Shown here one piece after another: positions 1 to 8,202 of a stretch of 64,000 nucleotides of DNA. This stretch comes from Burkholderia cepacia (lineage in GTDB: Bacteria > Pseudomonadota > Gammaproteobacteria > Burkholderiales > Burkholderiaceae), in NCBI RefSeq assembly GCF_001718835.1, contig NZ_CP013443.1, positions 744,001 through 808,000 of the forward strand. The letters run 5' to 3'. A program made the position numbers and the translations under genes. Each line of letters opens with the position of its first letter. Position 1 is the first letter of the stretch. The notes beneath the pieces were generated by a model, which worked only from the letters and a program-made list of their open reading frames with translations, did not search any database and was not told the origin of the DNA.

Positions 1-447
1 CGCGGCAAGTTCGACAAGTCGAGCGGCACCGTGACGCTCGATCGCGCGGCGAAGACGGGTACGGTCGACGTGACGACCGACATCGCGTCGATCCACACCG
101 GCAGCGCGAAGCTCGACGAGCACCTGCAGACGAACGAATTCTTCGACGTCGCGAAGTTCCCGCAGGCGAACTACAAGGGCACCGTGAAGTTCAAGGGCGA
201 CAAGCCGGCCGAGGTGGTCGGCAACCTGACGCTGCATGGCGTCACGAAGCCGGTGACGCTGAAGATCGACTCGTTCAAGTGCATGCCGCATCCGATGCTC
301 AAGCGTGAAGTGTGCGGCGTCGACGCGGTCGGCGAATTCAGCCGCGACGATTTCGGCCTCGACTACGGCAAGCAGTACGGCTTCAAGATGAAGACGAAGC
401 TGCTGATCACGGCCGAAGCCGTCAAGCAGGACGCCGCCAAGCAGTAA
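1..447 (+). CDS. YceI family protein, 5' end cut by window edge
   Basis: The reading frame is open from the first base, so the start lies outside the window; 148 codons of the C-terminal part are visible. YceI-like proteins are small, usually periplasmic, lipocalin-fold proteins that bind isoprenoid-type lipids. The visible part has typical family features: alternating beta-strand segments, the stretch TDIASIHTGSAKLDEHLQ, the FFDVAKFPQA motif and a late GEFSRDDFGLDYG segment. A GTG at 31 is internal to the domain and is not the likely start. A strong intrinsic terminator follows the stop. The exact ligand cannot be inferred. Confidence 0.85.
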   Translation, partial: RGKFDKSSGTVTLDRAAKTGTVDVTTDIASIHTGSAKLDEHLQTNEFFDVAKFPQANYKGTVKFKGDKPAEVVGNLTLHGVTKPVTLKIDSFKCMPHPMLKREVCGVDAVGEFSRDDFGLDYGKQYGFKMKTKLLITAEAVKQDAAKQ

Positions 448-491
448 GCCGGGCCGCGCCGGCGCCGATCGCGCCGGCCGCCTGCGGGAAA

Positions 492-526
492 CCGCCGCGC
501 TCCGTTGCCGGGCGCGGCGGTTTTTT
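492..526 (+). terminator. Rho-independent terminator after the YceI gene
   Basis: A 9-bp GC stem (CCGCCGCGC / GCGCGGCGG) with an 11-nt loop is followed by six Ts, 45 nt after the YceI stop. Confidence 0.85.
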
Positions 527-584
527 ATTGCGCGCCGCCGGCGCGCCGGCCGCGCGGCCATGCAAGCAGCGCAGGCGGGCCGTC

Positions 585-590
585 TATAAT
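585..590 (+). promoter_or_regulatory. -10 box of the MFS transporter gene
   Basis: A perfect TATAAT lies 80 nt before the ATG at 670; no good -35 hexamer is seen. A start further upstream at 505 would precede this promoter, which supports the start at 670. Confidence 0.5.
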
Positions 591-669
591 CGCCCGAACC
601 GTCGACGGCGGCGCGCGGGCCGCGCCGCCGCGCGAACGCGAACGAACAACGAGGACAAGGAGATCGCCG

Positions 670-1947
670 ATGCATGCCGTCACGCAGTCCCGTCCCATTG
701 CCTCGTCGCCGCGCGTGTGGCGCGCGGTGGTCGCCGCGTCGATCGGCAATGCGCTCGAGTGGTTCGATCTCGTCGTCTACGGCTTCTTCGCGGTCACGAT
801 CTCGAAGCTGTTCTTCCCGGCCGGCAACGACACCGTGTCGCTGCTGCTCACGCTCGGCACGTTCGGCGTGTCGTTCTTCATGCGCCCGCTCGGCGCGATC
901 GTGCTCGGCGCGTACGCCGACCGCGCGGGCCGCAAGGCCGCGCTCACGCTGTCGATCCTGCTGATGATGGCCGGCACGCTGATCATTGCGGTCCTGCCGA
1001 CCTACGGGACGATCGGCGTCGCGGCGCCGGTGATCCTCGTCGCCGCGCGGCTGATGCAGGGCTTCTCGGCCGGCGGCGAATTCGGCAGCGCGACCGCGTT
1101 CCTCGCCGAACACGTGCCGGGCCGGCGCGGCTTCTTCGCGAGCTGGCAGGTCGCGAGCCAGGGGCTCACGACGCTGCTCGCCGCCGGCTTCGGCACCGTG
1201 CTGAACGCGCAGCTCTCGGCCGCGCAGATGGCGTCGTGGGGCTGGCGCGTGCCGTTCTTCTTCGGCCTGCTGCTCGGGCCGGTCGCGTACTACATCCGCA
1301 CGAAGGTCGACGAGACGCCCGAATTCCTCGCGGCGGAAGGCACGGCGAACCCGCTGCGCGACACGTTCGCGTCGCACAAGGCGCGCCTGGTCGCCGCGAT
1401 GGGCGTGGTCGTGCTCGGCACCGTCGCGACCTATCTCGTGCTGTTCATGCCGACCTACGGCGTGAAGCAGCTCGGCCTCGCGCCGTCGGCCGCGTTCGCG
1501 GCGATCCTCGTCGTCGGCGTGATCCAGATGGTGTTCGCGCCGCTCGTCGGCCACTGGTCGGATACCTACGGCCGCGTGCGCGTGATGATCGCGCCGGCCG
1601 TCGGCATCCTCGTGCTGATCTATCCGGCATTCGCGTACCTGGTCGCCCATCCGGGTTTCGGCACGCTGATCGCCCTGCAGGTGCTGCTCGCGTTCCTGAT
1701 GACGGGCTACTTCGCGGCGCTGCCGGGTTTGTTGTCCGAAGTGTTTCCGGTGCAGACGCGCACGACCGGGATGTCGCTCGCGTACAACGTCGCGGTGACG
1801 ATCTTCGGCGGTTTCGGGCCGTTCATCATCGCGTGGCTGATCAAGGCGACCGGGATGAAGACCGCGCCGAGCTTCTACCTGATGTTCGCGGCCGTGCTGA
1901 GCCTCGCGGCGCTGGTCGTGCTGCGCCGGCGGTTCGGCTTCCGGTGA
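670..1947 (+). CDS. MFS transporter, metabolite:H+ symporter (citrate/tricarballylate-like)
   Basis: This is a 425-residue inner-membrane secondary transporter with about 12 hydrophobic segments. It belongs to the metabolite:proton symporter branch of the major facilitator superfamily: the N-terminal IGNALEWFDLVVYGFFA, the cytoplasmic loop motif YADRAGRK between TM2 and TM3, and ARLMQGFSAGGEFGSAT in TM4 are typical. Relatives carry citrate, tricarballylate, shikimate, alpha-ketoglutarate or proline/betaine; the sequence looks closest to CitA-type citrate carriers, but the substrate is inferred only. The start at 670 is chosen because of the AAGGAG at 657-662. The gene is monocistronic, with its own -10 box and a strong terminator downstream. 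Confidence 0.88.
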   Translation: MHAVTQSRPIASSPRVWRAVVAASIGNALEWFDLVVYGFFAVTISKLFFPAGNDTVSLLLTLGTFGVSFFMRPLGAIVLGAYADRAGRKAALTLSILLMMAGTLIIAVLPTYGTIGVAAPVILVAARLMQGFSAGGEFGSATAFLAEHVPGRRGFFASWQVASQGLTTLLAAGFGTVLNAQLSAAQMASWGWRVPFFFGLLLGPVAYYIRTKVDETPEFLAAEGTANPLRDTFASHKARLVAAMGVVVLGTVATYLVLFMPTYGVKQLGLAPSAAFAAILVVGVIQMVFAPLVGHWSDTYGRVRVMIAPAVGILVLIYPAFAYLVAHPGFGTLIALQVLLAFLMTGYFAALPGLLSEVFPVQTRTTGMSLAYNVAVTIFGGFGPFIIAWLIKATGMKTAPSFYLMFAAVLSLAALVVLRRRFGFR

Positions 1948-1973
1948 AGCGGAGCAGGGCGGCGCGCACAAGC

Positions 1974-2005
1974 AAAAAGGCCGGTTCGAGCGAACCGGCC
2001 TTTTT
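1974..2005. terminator. Bidirectional terminator between the MFS gene and secF
   Basis: A 15-bp near-perfect inverted repeat (AAAAAGGCCGGTTCG and its complement) has an A-run on one side and a T-run on the other. It can therefore end both the MFS transcript and the converging secF transcript. Confidence 0.88.
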
Positions 2006-2028
2006 CGTTTGCCGAGGCGGCGACGCGC

Positions 2029-2979
2029 TTACACCTGCGCGCCAGCGTTGGGATCGTCCGGATCGTGCGCGGTCTTCTTTTCCTTGATCAGGTCTTCGCG
2101 CTTGATGCCGAGCCACATCGCGAGCGAGCCCGCGACGAACACCGACGAGTAGATGCCGAACATGATGCCGACCGTCAGCGCGAGGGCGAAGTAGTGCAGC
2201 GTCGGGCCGCCGAAGAAGAACATCGACAGCACCATCATTTCGGTCGACGTGTGCGTGATGATCGTACGCGACATCGTGGTCGTGATCGCGTGGTTGATCA
2301 CTTCCTGCACGGTCATCTTGCGTTCGCGGCGGAACGTTTCGCGGATCCGGTCGAAGATGACGACCGACTCGTTGACCGAGTAGCCGAGCACCGCGAGGAT
2401 CGCCGCGAGCACCGCCAGCGAGAACTCCCACTGGAAGAACGCGAAGAAGCCGAGAATGATCACGACGTCGTGCAGGTTGGCGATGATGCCGGCCACCGCG
2501 TACTTCCACTCGAAGCGGAACGACAGGTAGATCACGATGCCGATCACGACGCACGCGAGCGCGAGCAGGCCGTCGGTCGCGAGTTCGCGGCCGACCTGCG
2601 GGCCGACGAATTCGACGCGTTGCAGCGTGACGTCCGGGCTCTGTGCCTTCAGCGCGCTCATCACCTGGTCGCTCTGCTGCGCGGACGTGAGGCCTTCCTT
2701 CAGCTGCAGCCGGATCAGCACGTTGCGCGACGTGCCGAAGTTCTGCACCTGCGCGTCGGCGTAGCCGAGCTTGCCGAGCGTCGCGCGCACGGGTTCGAGT
2801 TCGGCGGCCTGCTGGTACTGCACCTCGATCACCGTCCCGCCGGTGAATTCGACGGACAGGTGCAGCCCGCGGTGGAACAGGAAGAACACGGCGGCGAGGA
2901 ACGTGACCAGCGAGATCACGTTGAACACCAGCGCGTGCCGCATGAACGGAATGTCTTTACGGATGCGGAAAAATTCCAT
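2029..2979 (-). CDS. secF: Protein translocase subunit SecF
   Basis: SecF is the second half of the SecDF complex, an inner-membrane RND-type machine that uses the proton gradient to help pull secreted proteins through SecYEG. The protein has 316 residues, with one N-terminal TM segment (HALVFNVISLVTFLAAVFFLFHRG), a periplasmic domain starting SVEFTGGTVIEVQYQ, and a C-terminal block of five TM segments containing GYSVNESVVIFDRIRE. The ATG at 2979 was chosen because GGAGAAG precedes it and the sequence begins with the family-typical MEFFRIRKDIPFM. It is the last gene of yajC-secD-secF, 16 nt after the secD stop. Confidence 0.97.
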   Translation of the reverse strand: MEFFRIRKDIPFMRHALVFNVISLVTFLAAVFFLFHRGLHLSVEFTGGTVIEVQYQQAAELEPVRATLGKLGYADAQVQNFGTSRNVLIRLQLKEGLTSAQQSDQVMSALKAQSPDVTLQRVEFVGPQVGRELATDGLLALACVVIGIVIYLSFRFEWKYAVAGIIANLHDVVIILGFFAFFQWEFSLAVLAAILAVLGYSVNESVVIFDRIRETFRRERKMTVQEVINHAITTTMSRTIITHTSTEMMVLSMFFFGGPTLHYFALALTVGIMFGIYSSVFVAGSLAMWLGIKREDLIKEKKTAHDPDDPNAGAQV

Positions 2980-2995
2980 GGTCTTCTCCGGGGCC

Positions 2996-5017
2996 TTATT
3001 GGGTCGAGCCCGGTTTCTTCGGCGACACGCCTTGCTGCGCGCGGTTGCGCAGCTGCGGCTTGCCGGTGCGCGGCGCGTTGCCCTTCGCGGGCGCGGCGAG
3101 CTTCGCGGCACGCGCGGTGTCGGTCGCATCGTCCGCCTCGGCGAACGCCGCGCTGGCTGCGGCGCCTTCCGGCTTCCACACCTGGCCGATCGCGAGCGAC
3201 TTCAGCTTCTTGCGGCCGCCGTACCAGAGGTTGACGATCCCGCGCGAGAAGAACACCGCGGAGAACATCGACGTCAGGATACCGAGGCAGTGCACGATCG
3301 CGAACGCGCGAACCGGGCCCGAGCCGAACGCGAGCAGCGCGAGGCCGGCGATCAGCGTCGTGACGTTCGAGTCGAGAATCGTCGCCCATGCGTGCGCGTA
3401 GCCCGACTGGATCGCGAGCTGCGGCGGCTGGCCCGCGCGCAGTTCTTCACGCACGCGCTCGTTGATCAGCACGTTCGAGTCGATCGCCATACCGAGCGCG
3501 AGCGCGATAGCGGCGATACCGGGCAGCGTCAGCGTGGCCTGCATCAGCGACAGCACGGCGACGAGCAGCAGCAGGTTCACCGACAGGCCGATCACCGAGA
3601 CCACGCCGAACAGCATGTAGTACGCGATCATGAACACGGCGATCGCGCAGAAGCCCCAGATCACCGAGTGGACGCCCATCTTGATGTTGTCGGCGCCGAG
3701 GCTCGGGCCGATCGTGCGTTCCTCGATGATGTCCATCGGCGCGGCGAGCGAACCGGCGCGCAGCAGCAGCGCGAGGTCGGCCGCGGCCTGCGGCGTCGGC
3801 TGGCCCGTGATCTGGAAGCGGTCGCCGAGCTCCGACTGGATCGTCGCGACCGTCAGCACTTCGCCCTTGCCCTTCTCGAACAGCACCATCGCCATCGGCT
3901 TGCCGATGTTCTCGCGCGACACCGCGCGCACCGAGCGGCCGCCCGCCGAGTCGAGGCGGATGTTGACCGACGGACGCTGGTGATCGTCGAAACCGGCCGA
4001 TGCATCGATGATGCGGTCGCCCGTGAAGATCACTTCCTTCTTCAGCAGCACGGGCGCCTGGTTGCCCTGCGTGAACAGCTCTTCGCCCGGCGGCACCGGG
4101 TCGTTCGGGTTCGGGTGCGTGTTGATCGGGTCGGCGAGGCGCGCTTCGAGCGTCGCGGTGCGGCCGATGATGTCCTTCGCCTTCGCGGTGTCCTGCACGC
4201 CCGGCAGCTCGACGACGATACGGTCGCTGCCCTGCTGCTGCAGGATCGGCTCCGACACGCCGAGTTCGTTCACGCGGTTGTGGAGCGTCGTCAGGTTCTG
4301 CTTGAGCGCGGCGTCCTCGACGGACTTCTGCACGGCCGGCGTAAACGTGCCGACGACCTGCGTGCCGCCGCCGCCGGGCTGGGTCGCCCATTGCAGTTCG
4401 GTGATCGACAGCGCGAGCAGCTTGCGGGCATCTTCCGCCGTCTGCGCATCGCTGAAATTGACGACCACGGACTGGTCGACGCGGCTCACGCCGCCGTCGC
4501 GGATGTTCTTGTCGCGCAGCAGCGTGCGCGCGTCGGACGCGTCGGAATCGAGCTTCTTCGTGAGCGCGCCCGTCATGTCGACCTGGAGCAGGAAGTGCAC
4601 GCCGCCACGCAGGTCGAGGCCGAGGTACATCGGCAGCGCGTGCAGCGCGGTCAGCCAGCGCGGCGACGCGCTCTGCAGGTTCAGCGCGACGACGTACTGC
4701 GGATCGTTCGGGTCGGCATTCAGCGATTTCTGCAGCAGGTCCTTGACGCGCAGCTGCGTATCGGTGTCCTTCAGGCGCACGCGGATGTTCGCGTTGGTCG
4801 CCGTGTTCTCGAAGGTGACGTCGTCCGGCGTGATCTGTGCGGCGGCGAGCGCCGATTCGACCTGGGTCAGCGTGGTCGAGTCGAGCTTGACCGTGGCCTT
4901 GCCGCTCGACACCTGCACCGCCGGCGCTTCGCCGAAGAAGTTGGGCAATGTGTACAGAAGGCCGATGGCGAGCGCCACGACCATCACGACATATTTCCAG
5001 AGTGGATAACGATTCAT
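2996..5017 (-). CDS. secD: Protein translocase subunit SecD
   Basis: SecD is the larger subunit of the SecDF translocation motor. The 673-residue protein starts MNRYPLWKYVVMVVALAIG (TM1), has a long periplasmic region containing the signature LGLDLRGGVHFLL, and ends with five TM segments bearing the RND motif GMAIDSNVLINERVREEL. It is about 60 residues longer than the E. coli protein (615), partly through an extended first periplasmic domain and a polar, Ala/Lys-rich C-terminal tail of roughly 50 residues. It lies between yajC (105 nt upstream) and secF. Confidence 0.97.
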   Translation of the reverse strand: MNRYPLWKYVVMVVALAIGLLYTLPNFFGEAPAVQVSSGKATVKLDSTTLTQVESALAAAQITPDDVTFENTATNANIRVRLKDTDTQLRVKDLLQKSLNADPNDPQYVVALNLQSASPRWLTALHALPMYLGLDLRGGVHFLLQVDMTGALTKKLDSDASDARTLLRDKNIRDGGVSRVDQSVVVNFSDAQTAEDARKLLALSITELQWATQPGGGGTQVVGTFTPAVQKSVEDAALKQNLTTLHNRVNELGVSEPILQQQGSDRIVVELPGVQDTAKAKDIIGRTATLEARLADPINTHPNPNDPVPPGEELFTQGNQAPVLLKKEVIFTGDRIIDASAGFDDHQRPSVNIRLDSAGGRSVRAVSRENIGKPMAMVLFEKGKGEVLTVATIQSELGDRFQITGQPTPQAAADLALLLRAGSLAAPMDIIEERTIGPSLGADNIKMGVHSVIWGFCAIAVFMIAYYMLFGVVSVIGLSVNLLLLVAVLSLMQATLTLPGIAAIALALGMAIDSNVLINERVREELRAGQPPQLAIQSGYAHAWATILDSNVTTLIAGLALLAFGSGPVRAFAIVHCLGILTSMFSAVFFSRGIVNLWYGGRKKLKSLAIGQVWKPEGAAASAAFAEADDATDTARAAKLAAPAKGNAPRTGKPQLRNRAQQGVSPKKPGSTQ

Positions 5018-5122
5018 GAGGGAGCCGAACGGTGGTTGGCGTGAAAGCGTCGCGTCCGGCGCCGCGGCGGCCCGCTCTCTCAGGCGGGCACGGCGCGGGG
5101 AGCCGGACGCTCGGTGAAGGGC

Positions 5123-5446
5123 TTACAGCGACTTGATCGTGCCCTTCGGCAGAATGGTCGTGACCGCGGCCTTCTGCACGGTGATTTCGGTGCCTTCGGC
5201 GATCTCGACGCCGATGTAGCCTTCGGTGACCTTCGTCACCTTGCCCACGAGGCCGCCGCTCGTGACGACTTCGTCGCCCTTGGCCATGGCCGCGAGCATG
5301 TTGCGGTGCTCCTTCTGGCGCTTCATCTGCGGACGGATCATGATGAAGTAGAGCACGGCAAACATCAGGATGAGCGGCAGGAAGCTCATCAGGCTCGATT
5401 CGGCGCCACCGGCACCTTGCGCGAACGCGTTGGAAATGAACGGCAC
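5123..5446 (-). CDS. yajC: Sec translocon accessory subunit YajC
   Basis: A small single-span inner-membrane protein of 107 residues that associates with SecDF. It has a short Ala/Gly-rich N-terminus, one hydrophobic helix (LMSFLPLILMFAVLYFIMI), then the family hallmark RPQMKRQKEHRNMLAAMAKG, followed by a small beta-rich domain with DEVVTSGGLVGKV. It opens the yajC-secD-secF operon. Confidence 0.97.
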   Translation of the reverse strand: MPFISNAFAQGAGGAESSLMSFLPLILMFAVLYFIMIRPQMKRQKEHRNMLAAMAKGDEVVTSGGLVGKVTKVTEGYIGVEIAEGTEITVQKAAVTTILPKGTIKSL

Positions 5447-5487
5447 GTTGGTCTCTCCGTAGGGGAAGATCGAAAAATAAGCCGGTT

Positions 5488-5493
5488 ATTCTA
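5488..5493 (-). promoter_or_regulatory. -10 box upstream of yajC-secDF
   Basis: TAGAAT (5 of 6 to consensus) lies on the minus strand 42 nt before the yajC start. The rest of the 233-bp gap between yajC and tgt holds only short inverted repeats (for example ACGGGCCG/CGGCCCGT at 5652-5680, touching the tgt stop codon). Confidence 0.45.
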
Positions 5494-5679
5494 CCACCGG
5501 CCCCATGCGCAAACGGCTCGGCAAATGCGCTTTCGGATCAAGCTGTTAAAGCGCGAACCGGTACCGTTGCGACTCGTTTGGAAAGGCAATTGTAATATTG
5601 GGCGGCCGGGTTCGACCGTTGGGACGCGTTATTTAGTACACGTCCCATGTGACGGGCCGCAGTGCGGGCAGCCGGCCCG

Positions 5680-6861
5680 TCAGTCGACCCCTCTCGCGCG
5701 ATCCTCCGCGAAGCGCTGGCGGAACGCGTCGAACGTGTGGGTCTCGATCGCGTCGCGGATCTCGCTCATCAGCTGCAGGTAGTAGTGCAGGTTGTGGATC
5801 GTGTTGAGCTGCGCGCCGAGGATTTCGCCGACGCGGTGCAGGTGATGCAGGTAGCCGCGCGAGAAGTTCCGGCACGTGTAGCACGTGCAGCTCGCGTCGA
5901 GCGGCTTCAGCGAGTTCTTGTGCGTCGCGTTGCGGATCTTCACGTCGCCGAAGCGCGTGAAGAGCCAGCCGTTGCGGGCGTTGCGGGTCGGCATCACGCA
6001 GTCGAACATGTCGACGCTGTTCGCGACGCCCTCGACCAGGTCTTCCGGCGTGCCGACGCCCATCAGGTAGTGCGGCTTGTTGGCCGGCAGCTTCGGGCCC
6101 ACGTGGCGCAGCACGCGCATCATGTCTTCCTTCGGCTCGCCCACCGACAGCCCGCCGATCGCGAGGCCGTGGAAGCCGAGTTCCGCGAGGCCCGCGAGCG
6201 ATTCGTCGCGCAGGTCCTCGAACATCCCGCCCTGGACGATCCCGAACAGCGCGTTCGGGTTGCCGAGCCGGTTGAACTCGTCGAGCGAGCGCTTCGCCCA
6301 GCGCAGCGACATGCGCATCGAGTCGGCCGCTTCCTTGTGCGTGGTCGGCACGCCGTCGGTCGCGTACGGCGTGCACTCGTCGAACTGCATCACGACGTCG
6401 GAGTTCAGCACCTTCTGGATCTGCATCGACACTTCCGGCGACAGGAACAGCTTGTCGCCATTGATCGGCGACGCGAACGTGACGCCGTCCTCGGTGATCT
6501 TGCGCAGGTCGCCGAGCGAGAACACCTGGAAGCCGCCCGAGTCGGTCAGGATCGGCTTGTTCCAGCCCATGAAGCCGTGCAGGCCGCCGTGCGCGTCGAT
6601 CGTGTCGAGGCCCGGGCGCAGCCACAGGTGGAACGTGTTGCCGAGGATGATCTGGGCCTTGATCTCGTGCAGCTCGCGCGGCTGGATCGCCTTCACGGTG
6701 CCGTACGTGCCGACCGGCATGAAGATCGGCGTCTCGACCACGCCGTGGTTGAGCTTCACGCGGCCGCGGCGTGCGTGGCCGTCGGTCGTCAGCAGTTCGA
6801 ATTTCAGGCCGTTGTGCGGGCGGATGTGGGCGTGCGTATCGTGGGATGAACCTTCGGTCAT
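5680..6861 (-). CDS. tgt: tRNA-guanine(34) transglycosylase
   Basis: Tgt exchanges guanine-34 in GUN anticodons for the queuosine precursor preQ1. The 393-residue sequence shows the catalytic region LTDSGGFQVFSLG, a second conserved Asp in the MQFDECTPYATD region, the GGLSVGEPKEDM segment, and the C-terminal zinc site CTCYTCRNFSRGYLHHL. The ATG at 6861 was chosen because GAGGAG lies just upstream and longer forms add non-conserved sequence. It sits downstream of queA, which performs the next step of queuosine synthesis on the tRNA. Confidence 0.97.
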   Translation of the reverse strand: MTEGSSHDTHAHIRPHNGLKFELLTTDGHARRGRVKLNHGVVETPIFMPVGTYGTVKAIQPRELHEIKAQIILGNTFHLWLRPGLDTIDAHGGLHGFMGWNKPILTDSGGFQVFSLGDLRKITEDGVTFASPINGDKLFLSPEVSMQIQKVLNSDVVMQFDECTPYATDGVPTTHKEAADSMRMSLRWAKRSLDEFNRLGNPNALFGIVQGGMFEDLRDESLAGLAELGFHGLAIGGLSVGEPKEDMMRVLRHVGPKLPANKPHYLMGVGTPEDLVEGVANSVDMFDCVMPTRNARNGWLFTRFGDVKIRNATHKNSLKPLDASCTCYTCRNFSRGYLHHLHRVGEILGAQLNTIHNLHYYLQLMSEIRDAIETHTFDAFRQRFAEDRARGVD

Positions 6862-6970
6862 CGCATTCTCCTCGCTACCGGAAAACAGTCCGGCGCATGT
6901 TGAGTGCGCCACCGGGATACCGGCGGCGGGTAAAAATCGGATGTGCGCACTGTAGCGCGCCGCGCGACGC

Positions 6971-8035
6971 TTACGCGCCGGCCTCCGGCGTGTCGCGCCG
7001 CGTGAGCAGCATCGCATCGCCGTAGCTGAAGAAGCGGTAGCGTTCGTCGATCGCATGCCGGTAAGCGGCGCGGATCGTCTCGACGCCCGCGAACGCGGAC
7101 ACCAGCATCAGCAGCGTCGACTTCGGCAGGTGGAAGTTGGTCACGAGCCGGTCGACCACGCGGAAACGATAGCCCGGCGTGATGAAGATGTCGGTCTCGG
7201 CCTGCGTGGCCGCGAGCGGGCGGCCCGCTTCGTCGGCCGCGCGCGCGGCGGCTTCGAGCGCACGCATCGACGTCGTGCCGACCGCGATCACGTTGCCGCC
7301 GCGCGCGCGGGTCGCGGCGATCCTGTCGACGAGCGACTGCGGCAGGTCGTACCACTCGCTGTGCATCTTGTGCTCGGCGATGTTGTCGACGCGCACCGGC
7401 TGGAACGTGCCGGCACCGACGTGCAGCGTCAGCGTCGCGCGTTCGACGCCCATCGCGTCGAGCCGGTCGAGCATCGGCTGGTCGAAGTGCAGCCCGGCAG
7501 TCGGCGCCGCGACCGCACCGGGATTGCGCGCGTAGACGGTCTGGTAGCGCGTCTCGTCGGTCGCGTCCGGATCGTGCTCGATATAGGGCGGCAGCGGCAG
7601 GCGGCCGTACTGCTCGATCAGATCGAGGCACGGCTCGGGGAAGATCAGCGTGAAGAACGGCTCGACGCGCTCGCCGACGGTCACGTCGAACGCATCGGCG
7701 AGGCGCAGCGTCGTGCCGGCGCCCGGCGACTTGCTCGCGCGGATCTGCGCGAGCGCCGTATGCGTGCCGGTCACGCGCTCGACCAGCACCTCGATCTTGC
7801 CGCCGCTGGCCTTCTGGCCGAAGAACCGCGCCTTCAGCACCTTGGTATCGTTGAAGACGAGCAGGTCGCCGGCCGCGATGCACGACGGCAGCTCGGCGAA
7901 TTGGCGGTCGACGAGGCGCGCGGGCGCGACGGTGCCGTCGACCTCGAGCAGGCGGCTCGCGGTGCGGTCGGGCAGCGCGGTTTGTGCGATCAGCTCGGGC
8001 GGCAGATTGAAATCGAAATCGGAAAGCGTGAACAT
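6971..8035 (-). CDS. queA: S-adenosylmethionine:tRNA ribosyltransferase-isomerase
   Basis: QueA transfers and isomerises the ribosyl part of SAM onto preQ1-modified tRNA, giving epoxyqueuosine. The protein has 354 residues, close to the 356 of E. coli. Typical stretches are FDFNLPPELIAQ near the N-terminus, LLVFNDTKVLKARFFG, PTAGLHFDQPMLDRL, THVGAGTFQPV-like sequence and FRVVDRLVTNFHLPKSTLLMLV. Translation starts at the ATG at 8035; the ribosome binding site is weak. queA and tgt form a queuosine pair in front of yajC-secDF. Confidence 0.97.
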   Translation of the reverse strand: MFTLSDFDFNLPPELIAQTALPDRTASRLLEVDGTVAPARLVDRQFAELPSCIAAGDLLVFNDTKVLKARFFGQKASGGKIEVLVERVTGTHTALAQIRASKSPGAGTTLRLADAFDVTVGERVEPFFTLIFPEPCLDLIEQYGRLPLPPYIEHDPDATDETRYQTVYARNPGAVAAPTAGLHFDQPMLDRLDAMGVERATLTLHVGAGTFQPVRVDNIAEHKMHSEWYDLPQSLVDRIAATRARGGNVIAVGTTSMRALEAAARAADEAGRPLAATQAETDIFITPGYRFRVVDRLVTNFHLPKSTLLMLVSAFAGVETIRAAYRHAIDERYRFFSYGDAMLLTRRDTPEAGA

Positions 8036-8202
8036 GCGGGCTGGTTCGAAGCGGCCGGCGGGCGTCGCCGGCAGCGCGGAAACGCGTAAATGGGGCGCGC
8101 GAGCCGCTATGATGACGGGATGCGCGGCCTGGCCGGCGTCGTTCGTTCGGACGACGTGAAAGCCGCTATTGTACTTGCCTTGCGAAGCACCCAGACGATC
8201 CG

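Noticed and set aside
5621..5680. Inverted repeats between tgt and yajC as a riboswitch
   Set aside because: The repeats are short (6-8 bp) and lack a recognisable aptamer core; they are more likely tgt 3'-end hairpins.
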